From the NCBI GenBank assembly GCA_018136815.1, contig CM030932.1, positions 9,067,628 through 9,131,627 on the forward strand: DNA of 64,000 nucleotides. Direction: 5' to 3'. This DNA comes from Isochrysis galbana (taxonomy: Eukaryota; Haptophyta; Isochrysidales; Isochrysidaceae). The position numbers and the translations under genes were made by a program. Positions within the stretch are counted from its first letter, which is position 1. Every line of letters begins with the position of its first letter. This document shows, in pieces, positions 49,798 through 60,583 of the stretch. The notes beneath the pieces were generated by a model. That model did no database searches. It was not told the origin of the DNA and saw only the letters and a program-made list of their open reading frames with translations.

Positions 49798-50934
49798 TAA
49801 TTTTTAACAAATTTTTATGGGTCGCGGCGCGGCAAAGGAACGGAACTAGCGCTAACTCAAGACAGGACTCCCTGCCGCGGCAAGCGCAAGCACCCTTCCC
49901 CCTTATGCCACCCAGCTCTTCACTAGCTTTCTACCTGCGCTAGCTGGAGCGCCCCTCCCTTCACACTCAAACAGCCCCCCACGCCAGGATCCTGTTTTGG
50001 TCTCGCAGGCAAGGGGGCCTAATGGGAGGGAGAGGAGCAACTCCTCAGAGAGGAGCTGTGGGGAAGGAGATGTCTGAGTGGGGGCGCTATACCCTTGCGC
50101 TAGGCATGGGCAGCGACGCCGCCTCAAGACATATCCTCCCTCTTGTCTTAAGTCGAAATTTTTGGTGCTTGAAACAGAGGGCGAGGGGGGTTGTGCTTCT
50201 TGGGTTGCTTGTAGTTCCAAGAGGGAGTGGGAGAGGGAGTGAAGTGTTGGAAGAGGGCCCAAGGCAGGGCACTGAGTTGTAGGTGATTGTGGCCCACAAG
50301 AGTGGGGTGAAAACGAGAGGTGTATCAACATGAACATGAGTCTTGAGTTGAAATTTTTGGTGCTTTGAACAGAGGGCGAGGGGGGTCGTGCTACTTGGGT
50401 TGGTTGTAGAGGGAAGGGAGAGTGGGAGAGGGAGTCAAGTGTTGAAGGAGTGCCCAAGGCAGGGCACTGAGTTGTAGGTTCTTGTGGCCCAAAGGAGCGG
50501 GGTGAAAACGAGAAGTGACTCAACATGGAAAACAGAGGCTTAGGGTGCTCTCCGTAGGAGATTGATGGTTGTGAAGTGCCCTCCTATGTTGGGTGCACTG
50601 ATGGTAGAGGTTTCCACCATGGGGAGGGCAGCTGAGCTGCCTTCCCACATGAGGTGCTCTTGGGGTGGGAGGGTTTCCCACTGTTGGAGGGGGTCTCCAA
50701 GACCCCCTGCATGCTACGCAGAGCCATGGTGGCAACCTGTTCGGTGCCGGTGCTCGCCACCCCGCGCGCTTGCGCGGGTGTGGTTTGGATGGGCTGGATG
50801 GGCTTTGAGAGGGCTTTCTGACGAGCCGCCTCGGGCGGCGTGGGGCGTCCCAGGTGGGGCGCGGTGGCGAGGGTCGCCTGGGGCTCGGGAGCGGTCGCGG
50901 CACGCTCCATAGGTCAAACTATAACAATAGTTTG
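49798..50934 (-). mobile_element. LINE-ORF1-like retroposon, copy R3 (internally deleted, complete ends)
   Basis: Flanked by a perfect 17-bp direct repeat. Minus-strand 5' end at 50934 with CAAACTATTGTTATAGTTTG, ATG at 50910 (MERAATAPEPQ) and about 330 bp of the Pro-rich ORF, then a deletion, then the 3' block shared with R1. The second half of the block (50330-50525) is tandemly duplicated relative to 50130-50325. The minus-strand 3' end is A/T-rich (AAATTTGTTAAAAATT). The 17-bp TSD proves retroposition of the unit and fixes both ends, so R1 and R2 can be measured against it. Confidence 0.8.
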
Positions 50935-50951
50935 AGAAATCGCATCATCTA
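50935..50951. repeat. Target-site duplication of R3, right copy
   Basis: Identical 17-mer to 49781-49797, directly abutting the element's 5' hairpin. Confidence 0.85.
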
Positions 50952-52311
50952 GGATGAATGCGACAGCGGTGTGACAATTGATTTGTCATATGAGTTTGAA
51001 GCTTCACATTCTCTTCGAGAGCGTCTTGCCGCTTCGCAAGGGCGTCCAGTAACTTTCGCGAAAGTTGGACGTGAGGGGGCGCCCGCACAGCGTTTTCGTA
51101 TGTAACGTTGGTGTGATTACAGTGTGAGAAAAAATGACGTGAGGCGACAAACGTAAGCTTTTCCATCGTTATGGCCCTCTAGAGCTGCGCTGTTCTCGCA
51201 CCGTCAGAGGCCGCGTCTCCAGGGCTTCTTCTAGCGCCGCATCCCTAACCGCAGTGCGGTCTTGATGCATGCCGCCGTGCTGTGATGTGGTTGATTGGGC
51301 TGTGGGTGTTGGTGCTGCTGGGTGGTGTGAGAGGTCATGGGCTGGTCGAATGCTGGCAGGTCGGGGGCGTCGGCGGCAGGGGCGTGAGAGGGCGGTGTTG
51401 GGTGGGAAGGCGTGGACGGCACGCCTCCGCTACCATGTGGTTGTGAGGGGTGATGGGAGGCTGTGGCTGCTGTGTGTGATGGTGTGGATGGGCTGTGGAT
51501 GGTAGTAACATGTGAGGTACAGACAGAGGAGGGAGCGGAGGATGGGGTGACACGGGTGGGGGAGGCACGCGCGGACGAAGGCGAGACCGAGGGTTCGGTC
51601 TCGAACGGCATGGAGACGAGCGGGACGAGCACAGGGGGCACGAGCAGACCAGAAGGGCACGGGAGCGGTCGAGCGGTGGCGCTGACGACGAGAACGAAGA
51701 ACAAGGGAGAGGACACTCACGGGAAAAGTAAACACCGGGAAGGGAAAAGACGCGGGAAGAGAGAGGGATGAAACGGGGCCGGAAACTCAAGGAGACACTC
51801 GGAGAGAGAACGGGGGGGGAGGAGAGAGAGGGGGGCGGGCCCAGTGGGCCGACGCGGGGAAGGGGCGTCGGAGCGTGACAACAAAGAAGAGGGGGCGCGG
51901 GGGAAGAACCGATGGCGGGAAAGGGGACGCAATGCGAAGAGGGGGAACCGGGGCGAGGCGGCGGGGAGGGAGTCACGCGAAAGGGAACCTAGTGAACGGG
52001 GACGTGCGAGGGGGAACGGGCAACCCCCCCTACCCGCAACAGTCCCATTCCCTAAGCATCACAACTCGCTTCTTCCTGGTTTCGCCCCGGCTTAATAACC
52101 AACTAGCAGTGAACGTAAGCCCTGGGTCTGGATGCCGCCATCACTGGCGAAGAATCGTTGCTGGCCTATGTCTTTGACGCTTGAGCACGTTTCAGCCTCA
52201 AAGGTAAGCTTGTACCTCTTCTGGGAAACAGCAATGATTGGGGACGAGGGTTTCGCCTTTGGCGATGGGGGAGCGTCAGAGTTTTATTGTTGTGTTAGTA
52301 TAACCTTAGTG
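50952..52311. other. Gap, GC-rich simple sequence, no gene seen
   Basis: G/GA-rich plus strand (51240-52020). Proline/Ser-rich minus-strand frames are low complexity. A 73-codon heptad-like ORF at 50945-51166 (minus) is too short and isolated to support. Confidence 0.4.
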
Positions 52312-52462
52312 CTGCGGGACCGTAGCCCTTCGACGGCAACGGAGCCCCTACCCCGCGATGGGGGTGTGCGCGGTTGGCGCATGGCTCGTCCGGTGTCCGG
52401 TGTATGTGGCTAGGGATGCAAGCCAACAAGATGCTCTATAAGACTACAATTTCTAACGAAGA
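52312..52462 (-). repeat. Gene-upstream dispersed repeat, inverted copy
   Basis: Reverse complement of 42226-42395, including TGGCTTGCATCCCTAGCCAC and GGGGTAGGGGCTCCGTTGC. Ends about 230 bp before the IQ-motif gene. Confidence 0.65.
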
Positions 52463-52693
52463 GGAAGAGGACACCTGAAGGACCAGAGAACACACTAGAG
52501 TATAAAGTTGAAAGTAAAAGGAGCTGGCGTAACGACTGTGCGCGGCTCGATCGTTCAGCTGTCGCGGGGCGAGGGGGGCGGAAGAAGAGGGGGGGAGGGG
52601 AGGGGGGCGAGGGGGCGGCGAGAGGGAGAGTAGTCCCTGCGGCCGCCAGGGGAGAAGAGAAGGGCAGTCTACCGGCAGTCCGGGCGATCGCAG

Positions 52694-54457
52694 ATGGCGA
52701 CCGCGATGATACCGCCCAAGCCCATCGCAGCACTTGGCGATGGCCCCGCTGCGAAGAAGAGCAGCCGGCAGATCTCACGGCCGAAAGGAGGTGTGGTTGT
52801 CACCATTCGCAGGCTACCGCTTGAGCGTAGTCCGCGCTCATTGCGCACGTCGGCGATTCGGAGGGAGCTGGAAGCGCCCGACTTGTCCCCAGGCCTGCCG
52901 AGTCTTCAGGCACCTTCGACAGGCAAAGAAGAGACGGCCAGGCCGATGCCTTCTCGGAAGCCTGAGATAGCACTCTTACAGACTGATCCCCATCAGGTCG
53001 GGCGGGAGGACGTCCCAGGAAACTCTACGAATAGTTCGGATGGGTTGGCGAGGCATTCATATAAAAGAATGGTGCGCACGACAGCTCGGACGCCCAGGCC
53101 TCGGCCCGCGCCTCTGGGCGAAGTGGTGCTGGTACGTTTGCATCTTTCAACTAGCAGTGGGGGTGTCACCGCGCTAATGCGCACACAGCGAATGAAAATT
53201 GCTGCGACCTGCATGACGCCAGTCAATGGTGCCCCAGGATCAACGCTGAATTCACCATCGAGCATCGAAACGCTCTTGCACACGCAAGGAACGACTTCAA
53301 TGCATCGGTTGGCGTCGCATAAGCATCGGAAGCTTCCCAAATGCAGTTGCAGCATGCTCCCACTGTTGCTCGCGGCAGGGGAGGGGGGCGATAGCCGAGA
53401 GGAGCCAACCCCCGTGCACAGGTGGCCCTGCAAGCTCAGCGAGACGCAAGGTTTTGCTTTGGCCACCGTTGCGGGGAGTCGGCAGGAGCTTGAAAACGCG
53501 CGCTTTGCGCAAAAGCAAGCAAAATGGGAGGCGGCCAAGCGGGCAAGGCTAGCCAAGCTGCAGCAGAAGCTGCTCGACGAAGAGCGCACACCATCACCAC
53601 CCCATCGTCCACCACGAGGTGTTCGAGTGCCCACGATGCCTCGCGTACCGCCACCATCGGCCCGAACTCCTCGAGCGGCGAAGGCCGTAGAGAAGCCGGC
53701 GCGCTCGAGGGCTGTCGAGAGGGAGAGGCAAGCGGCCGCGAAAACTGCCGAGGAGGCGCTGCTATCTGCCGAGGAGTCAGCGCGACTCGCCGCGCATGAG
53801 CGCATCAGTGGGGCGATCCGATCACAACTACTTGTGCGTGAGCGAAAAGAAGCTGTGCACGCGGCAGCGACGCTGCAGGGAGCTTGGCGTCTGGCGTGTA
53901 GGCTCGCGGAGAGGAGGCACCAAGATCGCATGCAGCGGACTCAGGAGCAGCGAAAGGCACTAGTACGCGAGGTGGCGGCTGTACGCATCCAGGCGATCTA
54001 CCGTGGCGCGCGTGCGCGCTGGGCCAATCGTCCCATGCAGTTGGAAATGACGCTTGGATGCCACGGCATAGTACGCGGGTTGGGCCAGCTGGATGAGCTG
54101 CTTTGTGGGGTAACCGCACGGCTTGCAGCACTCGATGCAACAGACTATCTACTTGAGCCTCTGCCGCCTCCCGACGAGCCCTTGCAGATTGTGCATGAAC
54201 TCGTTGCGGAGGAGGCTAGACAGGCAGTGCTGCGCGAGGCAGAGGCGCGGGAGACGGAGAGGGAGCGCGAGGCGCAGCGTCAGCGGGGCGAAATTATTTT
54301 CCCTTTGACCCTCGTGCAAGGCGTCCCACTCAACCTCACGCTCAGTTGCCATCCAGTAGTGAAGGGGCTCGTGATGATTCCTCTGTGGTGCGAAGCATCG
54401 GGCATGCGCGATGGGGTTCCTCTTATGCTACAGATTGCTTGCTCTGAGGAGGAGTGA
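52694..54457 (+). CDS. IQ-motif (calmodulin-binding-type) coiled-coil protein
   Basis: 587 codons. The N-terminal third is low-complexity, basic and Ser/Pro-rich. A charged coiled coil (~270-390) holds QAKWEAAKRARLAKLQQKLL and RAVERERQAAAKTAEEALLS. Two IQ-like motifs follow: AAATLQGAWRLACRLAERR (~400) and AAVRIQAIYRGARARWAN (~440), the second a good match to IQxxxRGxxxR, which binds calmodulin or myosin-type light chains. The C-terminus is acidic-helical and ends in a non-repetitive domain (PLTLVQGVPLNLTLSCHPVV). A 57-bp GT-AG segment (53132-53188), phase 0 and stop-free, could be a small intron. Possibly a centrosomal, axonemal or cytoskeletal protein; I do not recognise the family. Confidence 0.72.
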   Translation: MATAMIPPKPIAALGDGPAAKKSSRQISRPKGGVVVTIRRLPLERSPRSLRTSAIRRELEAPDLSPGLPSLQAPSTGKEETARPMPSRKPEIALLQTDPHQVGREDVPGNSTNSSDGLARHSYKRMVRTTARTPRPRPAPLGEVVLVRLHLSTSSGGVTALMRTQRMKIAATCMTPVNGAPGSTLNSPSSIETLLHTQGTTSMHRLASHKHRKLPKCSCSMLPLLLAAGEGGDSREEPTPVHRWPCKLSETQGFALATVAGSRQELENARFAQKQAKWEAAKRARLAKLQQKLLDEERTPSPPHRPPRGVRVPTMPRVPPPSARTPRAAKAVEKPARSRAVERERQAAAKTAEEALLSAEESARLAAHERISGAIRSQLLVRERKEAVHAAATLQGAWRLACRLAERRHQDRMQRTQEQRKALVREVAAVRIQAIYRGARARWANRPMQLEMTLGCHGIVRGLGQLDELLCGVTARLAALDATDYLLEPLPPPDEPLQIVHELVAEEARQAVLREAEARETEREREAQRQRGEIIFPLTLVQGVPLNLTLSCHPVVKGLVMIPLWCEASGMRDGVPLMLQIACSEEE

Positions 54458-55488
54458 TGGCATGTACTTCCCACTCCAGGTGCAAGATGTAGGTCGCTCG
54501 CCGTCGTGGCGGCGCAGTTTGTCTCCGTCTCAGAGCCAATGGTGCGTTGCTTTATGTATTTGATGCGTCCGGTGGCCAAATGTGTCCCGCCACGTAGCAG
54601 CAAGCAAGCCAACCAAGATTATGCTTAAGTCTTAAGTAACGGCGGGGCCATAAACGGAGCCAAACTAAAGATAAGTCAATTAGCGGGTGCACACACAACT
54701 CATAGCTGCGGGCTACAAAAGCCTGAATCGAGATCACTCCGCTAGGTCGACCGCTACGCGGCCGCCTCATGCGGCAAACCCAACGACCAAAAATTTCACT
54801 CCGCTGGGTCGACCGCTACGCGCTACGCGACCGCTTGCCGCACCGCTTGCACATGAGGGAGGGCATGGTGACCGTTCACACCCACGACTGCGGCCGGTAG
54901 GCCGACGCCCTAGCGACTCTCTCCGGGAGCCGGGGAGGGGGAGATAGCCGCCGGGGTGGAGGGGTCCGAATTTGATCTGTGGGTGACCATTTTTCACAAT
55001 GTGCATTGTGCGCGCATACTACTGACCCAAACCTCTCCCACAGGCACGCCTTGTAGCCGCACCTCTCAGGAGGGGATGAGTAGGGGATGTAGGAAGGGGC
55101 CTCTTGAATGTATGGGTAGGGAGTTGGAGTTGGAATTGGCGTGGAAGGATAGTGGACCGCCGGGTGGCGGTTCTGGAGAAGGTGATGGGGTGAAGCGTAG
55201 TGGTGATGTTCCATCGGATGTGGTGAGCAAGTTACGTATGCATGTGTGTGAGCATGTCCGTGTGGTGGCACCGCAAGGACCGGTGCCGTGCGGTGGTGGG
55301 GTGGGGTGGAAGGGTGTGAGTGAGGCGGTGCCGCTGGAGGTTGCGAGGGGAGATCACCTCCGCTACCATGTGTGGTGAAGGAGTGCGAGTGCGGTGTGGT
55401 GTGCGAGTGCGAAGGGTGGGAATGGACGCATGTATGACTTGATTAGAGGTGGGGACGGGAAAAATCGACTTTTCACAATCGCACCGCT
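54458..55488. other. Gap with a duplicated 26-bp string, no gene seen
   Basis: CACTCCGCTAGGTCGACCGC followed by TACGCG at 54737-54762 recurs with one change at 54798-54823. G-rich plus strand beyond 54950; no supportable gene. Confidence 0.4.
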
Positions 55489-55751
55489 GACGTCACCCGG
55501 CCGAATGGGCCGGAGTGCCCAACTTTCGAACGCGAGCGGGCGCGCTGCCGGCGCTTTATCGGCCATTCACTTGGACAGAATGGCACAAGAAGCATCATAT
55601 CCAAAGGTGCTGCCCTAGCAGCCACGCCAATCGCCGCCGCCGCCCGTGCGCATCGCGCTGTGGTTGACCGTGTGTGGCGCCGTCAACTACGCTAACGTCA
55701 CCCGGCCGAATGGGCCGGAGTGCCGAACTTTCGAACGCGACCGGGCGCGCT
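55489..55751. repeat. Pair of ~60-bp direct repeats 203 bp apart
   Basis: Copies at 55489-55548 and 55692-55751 share ACGTCACCCGGCCGAATGGG, CCGGAGTGCC and AACTTTCGAACGCGA with about four differences. Each contains the palindrome CGGCCgaatgGGCCG. No gene is clearly associated. Confidence 0.75.
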
Positions 55752-56780
55752 GGGTGAGAATTCTTGCTGAAGAGGCTCGTACGCTGCCACAGTGCCAACG
55801 AGTTCGCGAACGCGATGCACTTGGCGACCGTTCGGTAGATGGCACAGGAACAAGAAGTCCTACGGAAGCAGCGCAGCGCGCCAAGAGGCCTGTATTGCAA
55901 TGCTCGCCACAATTCCCGAGCGCGCGATTGGGTAGTCTGCGGGTTGGGAGGCAGCGTACCAATATGCTGGATGGGGTTCTGCGCGTAGGAGCGCGTAGGC
56001 AAGCCGGTGTCATCCTTCTCAGGTTGGGGCAGGAAGTGGTGTGGTGTGGGGCTGACGGCCATGCTGCGTGGGCAGGTGAAGCAGAAAGCGGCCGAGTGCG
56101 GTGGCATGAAACGCCGGTGAGACCGCCGACCGGTGTACCCGGACCATTTAGTCCGAACACCATCGACAAGAGGGGGCTGACCACCGCCGTGCTCTCGCTG
56201 GAGCGCGGCGAAGGTCGGCCTGTCAGCCGGGTCGGTCGCCATCGCTCTGCCTCGGATTCGGATTAGAACGGGGAGAGGAACGAGGGAAAATCTTCCCCCG
56301 GTCCGACGATAAAAAAATGTGGGCCTCCGGATCAACAAGAGTTTTTTTTTCAACCCACTCTCCCCCACCTCTAACTTGATGGAGACATGGAGAGATGGGC
56401 GGAACTAAGTGTGAGCGGAACCGGGACGGGATGAGACGAGGGAGGGGTGCCAGGCCCGGCGTGGACCTCTCCCGAATGCTCGGATGCGAACTCAGTGACG
56501 GCAGGGGCAGACATGATGGAGGCAACGGGGCCGGCACAGATCACGAAGGAGGACGGAACAGAGAAAACAAACGGAGAACGACGACACAAAAGACTAACAT
56601 AAACGGACCATCTACACTAGTAATCGGGGGAGAACTGCCGAAAGAACGAGGAGCAAGACGGTGATAGAGGAATGAAGAGAGCTCTCGGAACGCGGGGTTG
56701 ATTTCCACGCGAGGGGGAATCTGGAGTTGCCGGACCGAGGAGGGGTGGGAGTGGGAGATGGGGCGTGCTAAGTATAGCAC
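55752..56780. other. Unassigned; possible degenerate gene on the minus strand
   Basis: A minus-strand frame starting near 56244 (MATDPADRPTFAALQREHGG) is open to 55595 and partly protein-like, but has no recognised domain and overlaps an equally open plus frame. I do not call it a gene. Confidence 0.25.
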
Positions 56781-57055
56781 GCATCCAAAAATATCCCTCC
56801 CCCCACCTGCAACACGCCTGGTTCGCTCGCCCTGGCCCGCCGCGGCCACCCCATTACCATGGGCTTCCCACCCCTCCTCTCCCCCTTGGTCGACCGGAGG
56901 CCAAGTGCATGTGCCATCGAACGGTACACACGATGCACGGACGGACGTGGCCGCAAGCGCCAGGATGAGGGAGCGAGGGAGGGAACGCGCGTGGCTACGA
57001 TTTAATCACACCAGGGTCACACGCGAGGCGAGAATATTAAGAAGTCTTTTAATCT
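56781..57055 (+). mobile_element. LINE 3'-end fragment, copy 3
   Basis: Ends GCGCGTGGCTAC ... ACGCGAGGCGAGAATATTAA followed by GAAGTCTTTT, the same terminus as copies 1 and 2 (787-1325 and 31561-32930). Only the 3' UTR is recognisable; the left edge is approximate. Confidence 0.5.
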
Positions 57056-57434
57056 CGCATGGCGGACAAGCTGGACACAGCGTAAATCAAGACGGGATCG
57101 ACGATTGACGAACGATCTCAGTAGTTGTGCGATTGTCCAACAGCCGAAATCCAAAATGCGCAAGACGAATGGCCCGATCATCCAACTGGCGGCGACGCGG
57201 TGACTGGGCAATATGATGGCATGAGACTCCTGCAATGACCACAACCACCTTGAGATCCCGTCCTTGTCTCTCTAACGCCTCGTTGTGATGTCGATTGCCA
57301 GGAGGGACCAAAATGCTGTCAAGGGGGGATGTCGTTGTTTCTAGCATCCAACCAGGCTATACGCAATAACTCCACCTTCTTACGTGCCCCCTCTCCTTGC
57401 TGTTTCTTCTGACCCTAGTTGTTTGGCACCCTGT
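57056..57434. other. Gap, no gene seen
   Basis: 3' flank of the minus-strand LALxLQ gene; ordinary composition. Confidence 0.35.
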
Positions 57435-58238
57435 TCACACACCCTGGTCACGGTCTGAGGCCCCATTGAAGAATCCTAAAACACGCGCACCATCCGGAGT
57501 ACTGCTCATCGCCTCAGATATTGTCCGCCGAGATGCTATCTCATGCCACTCAAGTTCTTCCTGCTGCAGTCGCAGCGCAAGCCGGAGCGACGCATCATCG
57601 GCATCCAAGTCCATCTGCTCATCGCCGGCACCATTGCCGTTGTGGCTTTGTTCTACTCCACCAAAGACACTCCCTTGTCTAGCCGAAGACGCAGGTGTGG
57701 CCGGTCTTGCTGGTCTTGCAAAATTTTGTGTACCCGGCATCGGCGAATTGGCTTCAATCGCCTGCGCAAGAGCTGCTTGCTCCTCCTGCTGCAGCCGCCA
57801 GGCAAGGGCCAGGCTCTGAGCCTCTAAGTCCCGCGCATCCGCGTCGTGAGCAGAGTGGCCACTCAACGGCGCCGAGCTCCCACTACCTACAGAGTGGCCG
57901 GTGGAGCAAGTTGCACGGGTGTCCAAGCTGTTGTCCGCTCCATCACACGTCGCGCTCGTGCTGATGCTTCCCCGAGCCAGTGCTTCAGCTGGCGTCTGCA
58001 AGAGCTGTTCTCCAATGGAACAGACAGCATGCCCGCTACTCTGCCTGGCACTGCCCCTCGATGGATCTTTCGCCTCATGCGGCGGACTGTTGCTGCCAGG
58101 CGTCTGCACGAGTGACGGCTTGGCCAGCGGCGTCTCCACCGCGGCGAGATGGTCGTCCTGGGTACGCGAGGCGACGGCGCGCTGGAGGAGTGGGTCCCAC
58201 CCCGAGTAGCCCACCGAGAGAGGCAGTAGGAAGCCCAT
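57435..58238 (-). CDS. Unknown protein with two UIM-like LALxLQxEE helices
   Basis: Intronless, 267 aa, mostly low-complexity Ser/Thr/Ala/Gly. Two similar acidic-then-hydrophobic helices stand out: DLEAQSLALAWRLQQEEQAA (~residues 136-155) and DADDASLRLALRLQQEELEW (~213-232). They resemble ubiquitin-interacting motifs (acidic patch, then L-x-x-A-L-x-x), but the usual Ser is Gln here. Similar ALxLQxEE helices occur in several ubiquitin-pathway proteins. A ubiquitin-binding adaptor role is inference only. Start at 58238, the first Met of the open frame. Confidence 0.65.
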   Translation of the reverse strand: MGFLLPLSVGYSGWDPLLQRAVASRTQDDHLAAVETPLAKPSLVQTPGSNSPPHEAKDPSRGSARQSSGHAVCSIGEQLLQTPAEALARGSISTSATCDGADNSLDTRATCSTGHSVGSGSSAPLSGHSAHDADARDLEAQSLALAWRLQQEEQAALAQAIEANSPMPGTQNFARPARPATPASSARQGSVFGGVEQSHNGNGAGDEQMDLDADDASLRLALRLQQEELEWHEIASRRTISEAMSSTPDGARVLGFFNGASDRDQGV

Positions 58239-58960
58239 TCACACGCGCGGCGCCCTCGCACACTCCCCCTTCCCCTCCTCTCCCCGCGCCCCGCCGCCGA
58301 GGCGATTTGAGGCTGCGCGCGCGCGCCTGCGACAAATGGGGGACGGCCAGTAAAGTTTAAAGTACCTGACTGTCGATATTTGGACTAAATAAACAGAAGC
58401 ACAGGAGTTTTCTTGTATGATGTGCGAGATCTAAGCCTGAGAGTGGCAACGTCGTCTAGCGGTCTCTCGGAGAGCGTGGTTCCCTTTGCGATGTTACCCT
58501 TCGTCTACACAATGCTGCTATCTATCACTGGGCCCCAATGGGTTGGGGCGAAACATGCATACCCCCGCCGACCGCCGACCGCCGAGAGCCGCCGAGAGGG
58601 ATTTGTCTCCCTTTCCCTTTCGCACGCGCACGCGTCTGAGCGCGCGTGCTCTGAGTCTCTACACCCAACACCCAACACAAGGTTGGACCGAAGACAGGGA
58701 CCGAACAACTTTTGTCATCAAAATGGTTGTTCGAATCCTCGGACCTGGCCGGGACACAGCGCGCTCTGCGCTTTGGCTTTGGCGGCGCGAGATTGGTCAT
58801 TTGAGGAGCCCTCTGTTGGGTCTCCGCGGTCTGATTTGGTCTTTTGCCACAGCGGCTCAAAAGCGACTCAACGGGGAATAAAGGCTACTGACTCGGGAAC
58901 TCTTGAGTCCTCTTTGAGTCGATGCAAAAACCCTCTTCAATGTTGACTTGGTCAATTTTC
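58239..58960. other. Gap, no gene seen
   Basis: 5' flank of the LALxLQ gene plus unassigned sequence leading into a TIR-like end. Confidence 0.35.
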
Positions 58961-58994
58961 GCTCTTAGAAGTTAAAGTAGCTATTTGATCGCCC
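58935..58994 (-). mobile_element. Diverged TIR-family end
   Basis: Reads outward ... AAAGTAGCTATTTGATCGCCC followed by TA at 58995-58996; its reverse complement GGGCGATCAAATAG matches the TIR GGGCGGTCAAACAG in 12 of 14 positions. Also contains a GACTTGGTCAATTTTC box in the place of the TTTTTTGACC box of other ends. The partner end was not identified. Confidence 0.4.
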
Positions 58995-59220
58995 TAACAG
59001 TTGTATTCGCATGCCGCATGCAGCTTAATCGGGCGCGAAAAGTCTACCGATGGAGGTGAGGGAGATAGGGAATGCCCACACATCCATCCACCTGACGAGG
59101 TCCGTTCCGCGTTGGGCGACGATTCACCCTCCCACATTGACCTCTTCTCATTCGAACGGAAGCGGAGCAATGGTATACATTTTGTGCATGCACGCCTTTC
59201 CGGAGAGTCGGACTCTCGAG

Positions 59221-60583
59221 TCACAAGCGGAATGCGCGGAGGATGTGTGTAGGAACGCAGCTGTGCTCGTCATGGAAGCTGTCCAACAAGCGAGCCAGTT
59301 TGTCGCCATCGGGCTCTTCATCGCTCGCCTGCGACACACCGAGTTCTTGATAGTGGACGCCCGAGCAAATGAATGCCGAGTCGACGCCTGCCCCGTGCGC
59401 CCCTAGCACGTCATGAGGCAGAGAGTCGCCGATACCCAGTAAACGTGCGCCCGGCACAACACCAGGCTGATTTCGGCAAGCCTCATAGATCAACGCATGC
59501 GGCTTCCCCACCATGCGAATGTCACTTGCACCCATCATCTTATAGCGCTGTGCGAGCTGGCCAGGCATGGGCGAGTCTTTTCCTGCAGTGGCCGGGGAGT
59601 AGGAGAGATTTTAGCAAGAATTAGTCAAAGCTGGTGAGGCAAGGCGCCTCTGGAGGGGCTGTTGAATGTTTCTACGGAAAAAGAAGCACGCTTACCATCT
59701 GGCCTGAGAATGTCCGGGTTACTCACAAGGAGTGGAAGCCCTCTTTCGAAAGCACGAGACATCGTTTGCTCTTCAAGCTCAGCAGAATAGTATATAGCGA
59801 GTCCGCCCCCGAGTCCATTGCCATCCGATGCGCTGTCGCCCAGGCCAGTCAATACGGAGAAGAGCCCGCGAGCCATCACAAAGTCGGCCTCTTCAATGCT
59901 AGCAGGCGTGCACCTGTGATGCAGGTGAGGGCGGCAGGCGAAGTAAAATACGGGCCTGTTAGAGTGTTGCAACAGACGGCGGCGTGTCGCACTCACCCAC
60001 ATGAGGTGACGTATTCAAGGTCATCCTCTCCATTGCCAAAGACCGTGCACTTTTTGCCAGCAAGATCTGCGAAGAGTTCTGCTCCCGGCAGCCCTTCCAC
60101 GATACCGTTGGCCGCACGTCGAAGCCCCTCCCAAACCAAGTCTCCGCTCGTCACCACAGAGATCGGCTGCACCTCGCCTGTGACTTTCTCGTCCCCGTCG
60201 AAGGGTCCAAATCCCATCTTACGGAGTCGTGCAACAGTGTCGACCTTGCGCCGGCTTGAGTTGGAAATGATGCAAATTTTGGTGCCACACCGCTGCACGT
60301 AAGCGACGGCCTGCGTTGCACCTGGATAGGCCACCTTGCCATCGTGTATCACACCGAACTGGTCGAGAAGAAAGGCGTCGTATGCACTGGCAAGGTCACG
60401 GAGCGAAGAGATGCCCGGGGCTGCTGCTGCAGAGAGCACCATACGGCTAGAGCGCGCCAGCGGGACATTGGTGCGGCTGGACAGGTGGAGGATCGTCGAT
60501 TTCCCATCGACGGTCTGCGCTGGCCATCCCAGCGGCGTTCGCAGCAGCGCCACCGCCGCAAGCGCGTGCACCAAGGCGGCCAT
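59221..60583 (-). CDS. HAD-superfamily subfamily IIA hydrolase (three exons)
   Basis: Exons 60583-59997, 59913-59696 and 59582-59221 on the minus strand; GT-AG introns of 83 and 113 bp, phases 2 and 1; 388 aa. The N-terminal ~60 residues are a presequence (MAALVHALAAVALLRTPLGW, then Ser/Arg/Ala-rich), suggesting organelle import. HAD motifs: nucleophile Asp74 in FLLDQFGVIHDG, motif II ISNSSRR (~107-113), GKPHALIYE, and the acidic motif IV GIGDSLPHDVLGAHGAGVDS. This arrangement is that of the TIGR01459 group (class IIA, NagD/4-nitrophenyl-phosphatase-like), where LDQFGVxHDG is diagnostic. It is probably a small-molecule phosphatase; the substrate is unknown. The joins restore the expected continuous domain. 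Confidence 0.9.

Noticed and set aside
50945-51166. 73-codon minus-strand ORF with a heptad-like helix
   Set aside because: Short, isolated, partly overlaps a retroposon target-site duplication, and has no recognisable domain.
55595-56368. 257-codon minus-strand ORF
   Set aside because: The start is plausible (MATDPADRPTFAAL), but the frame crosses a duplicated 60-bp repeat and the plus strand is equally open. No domain seen; left unassigned.
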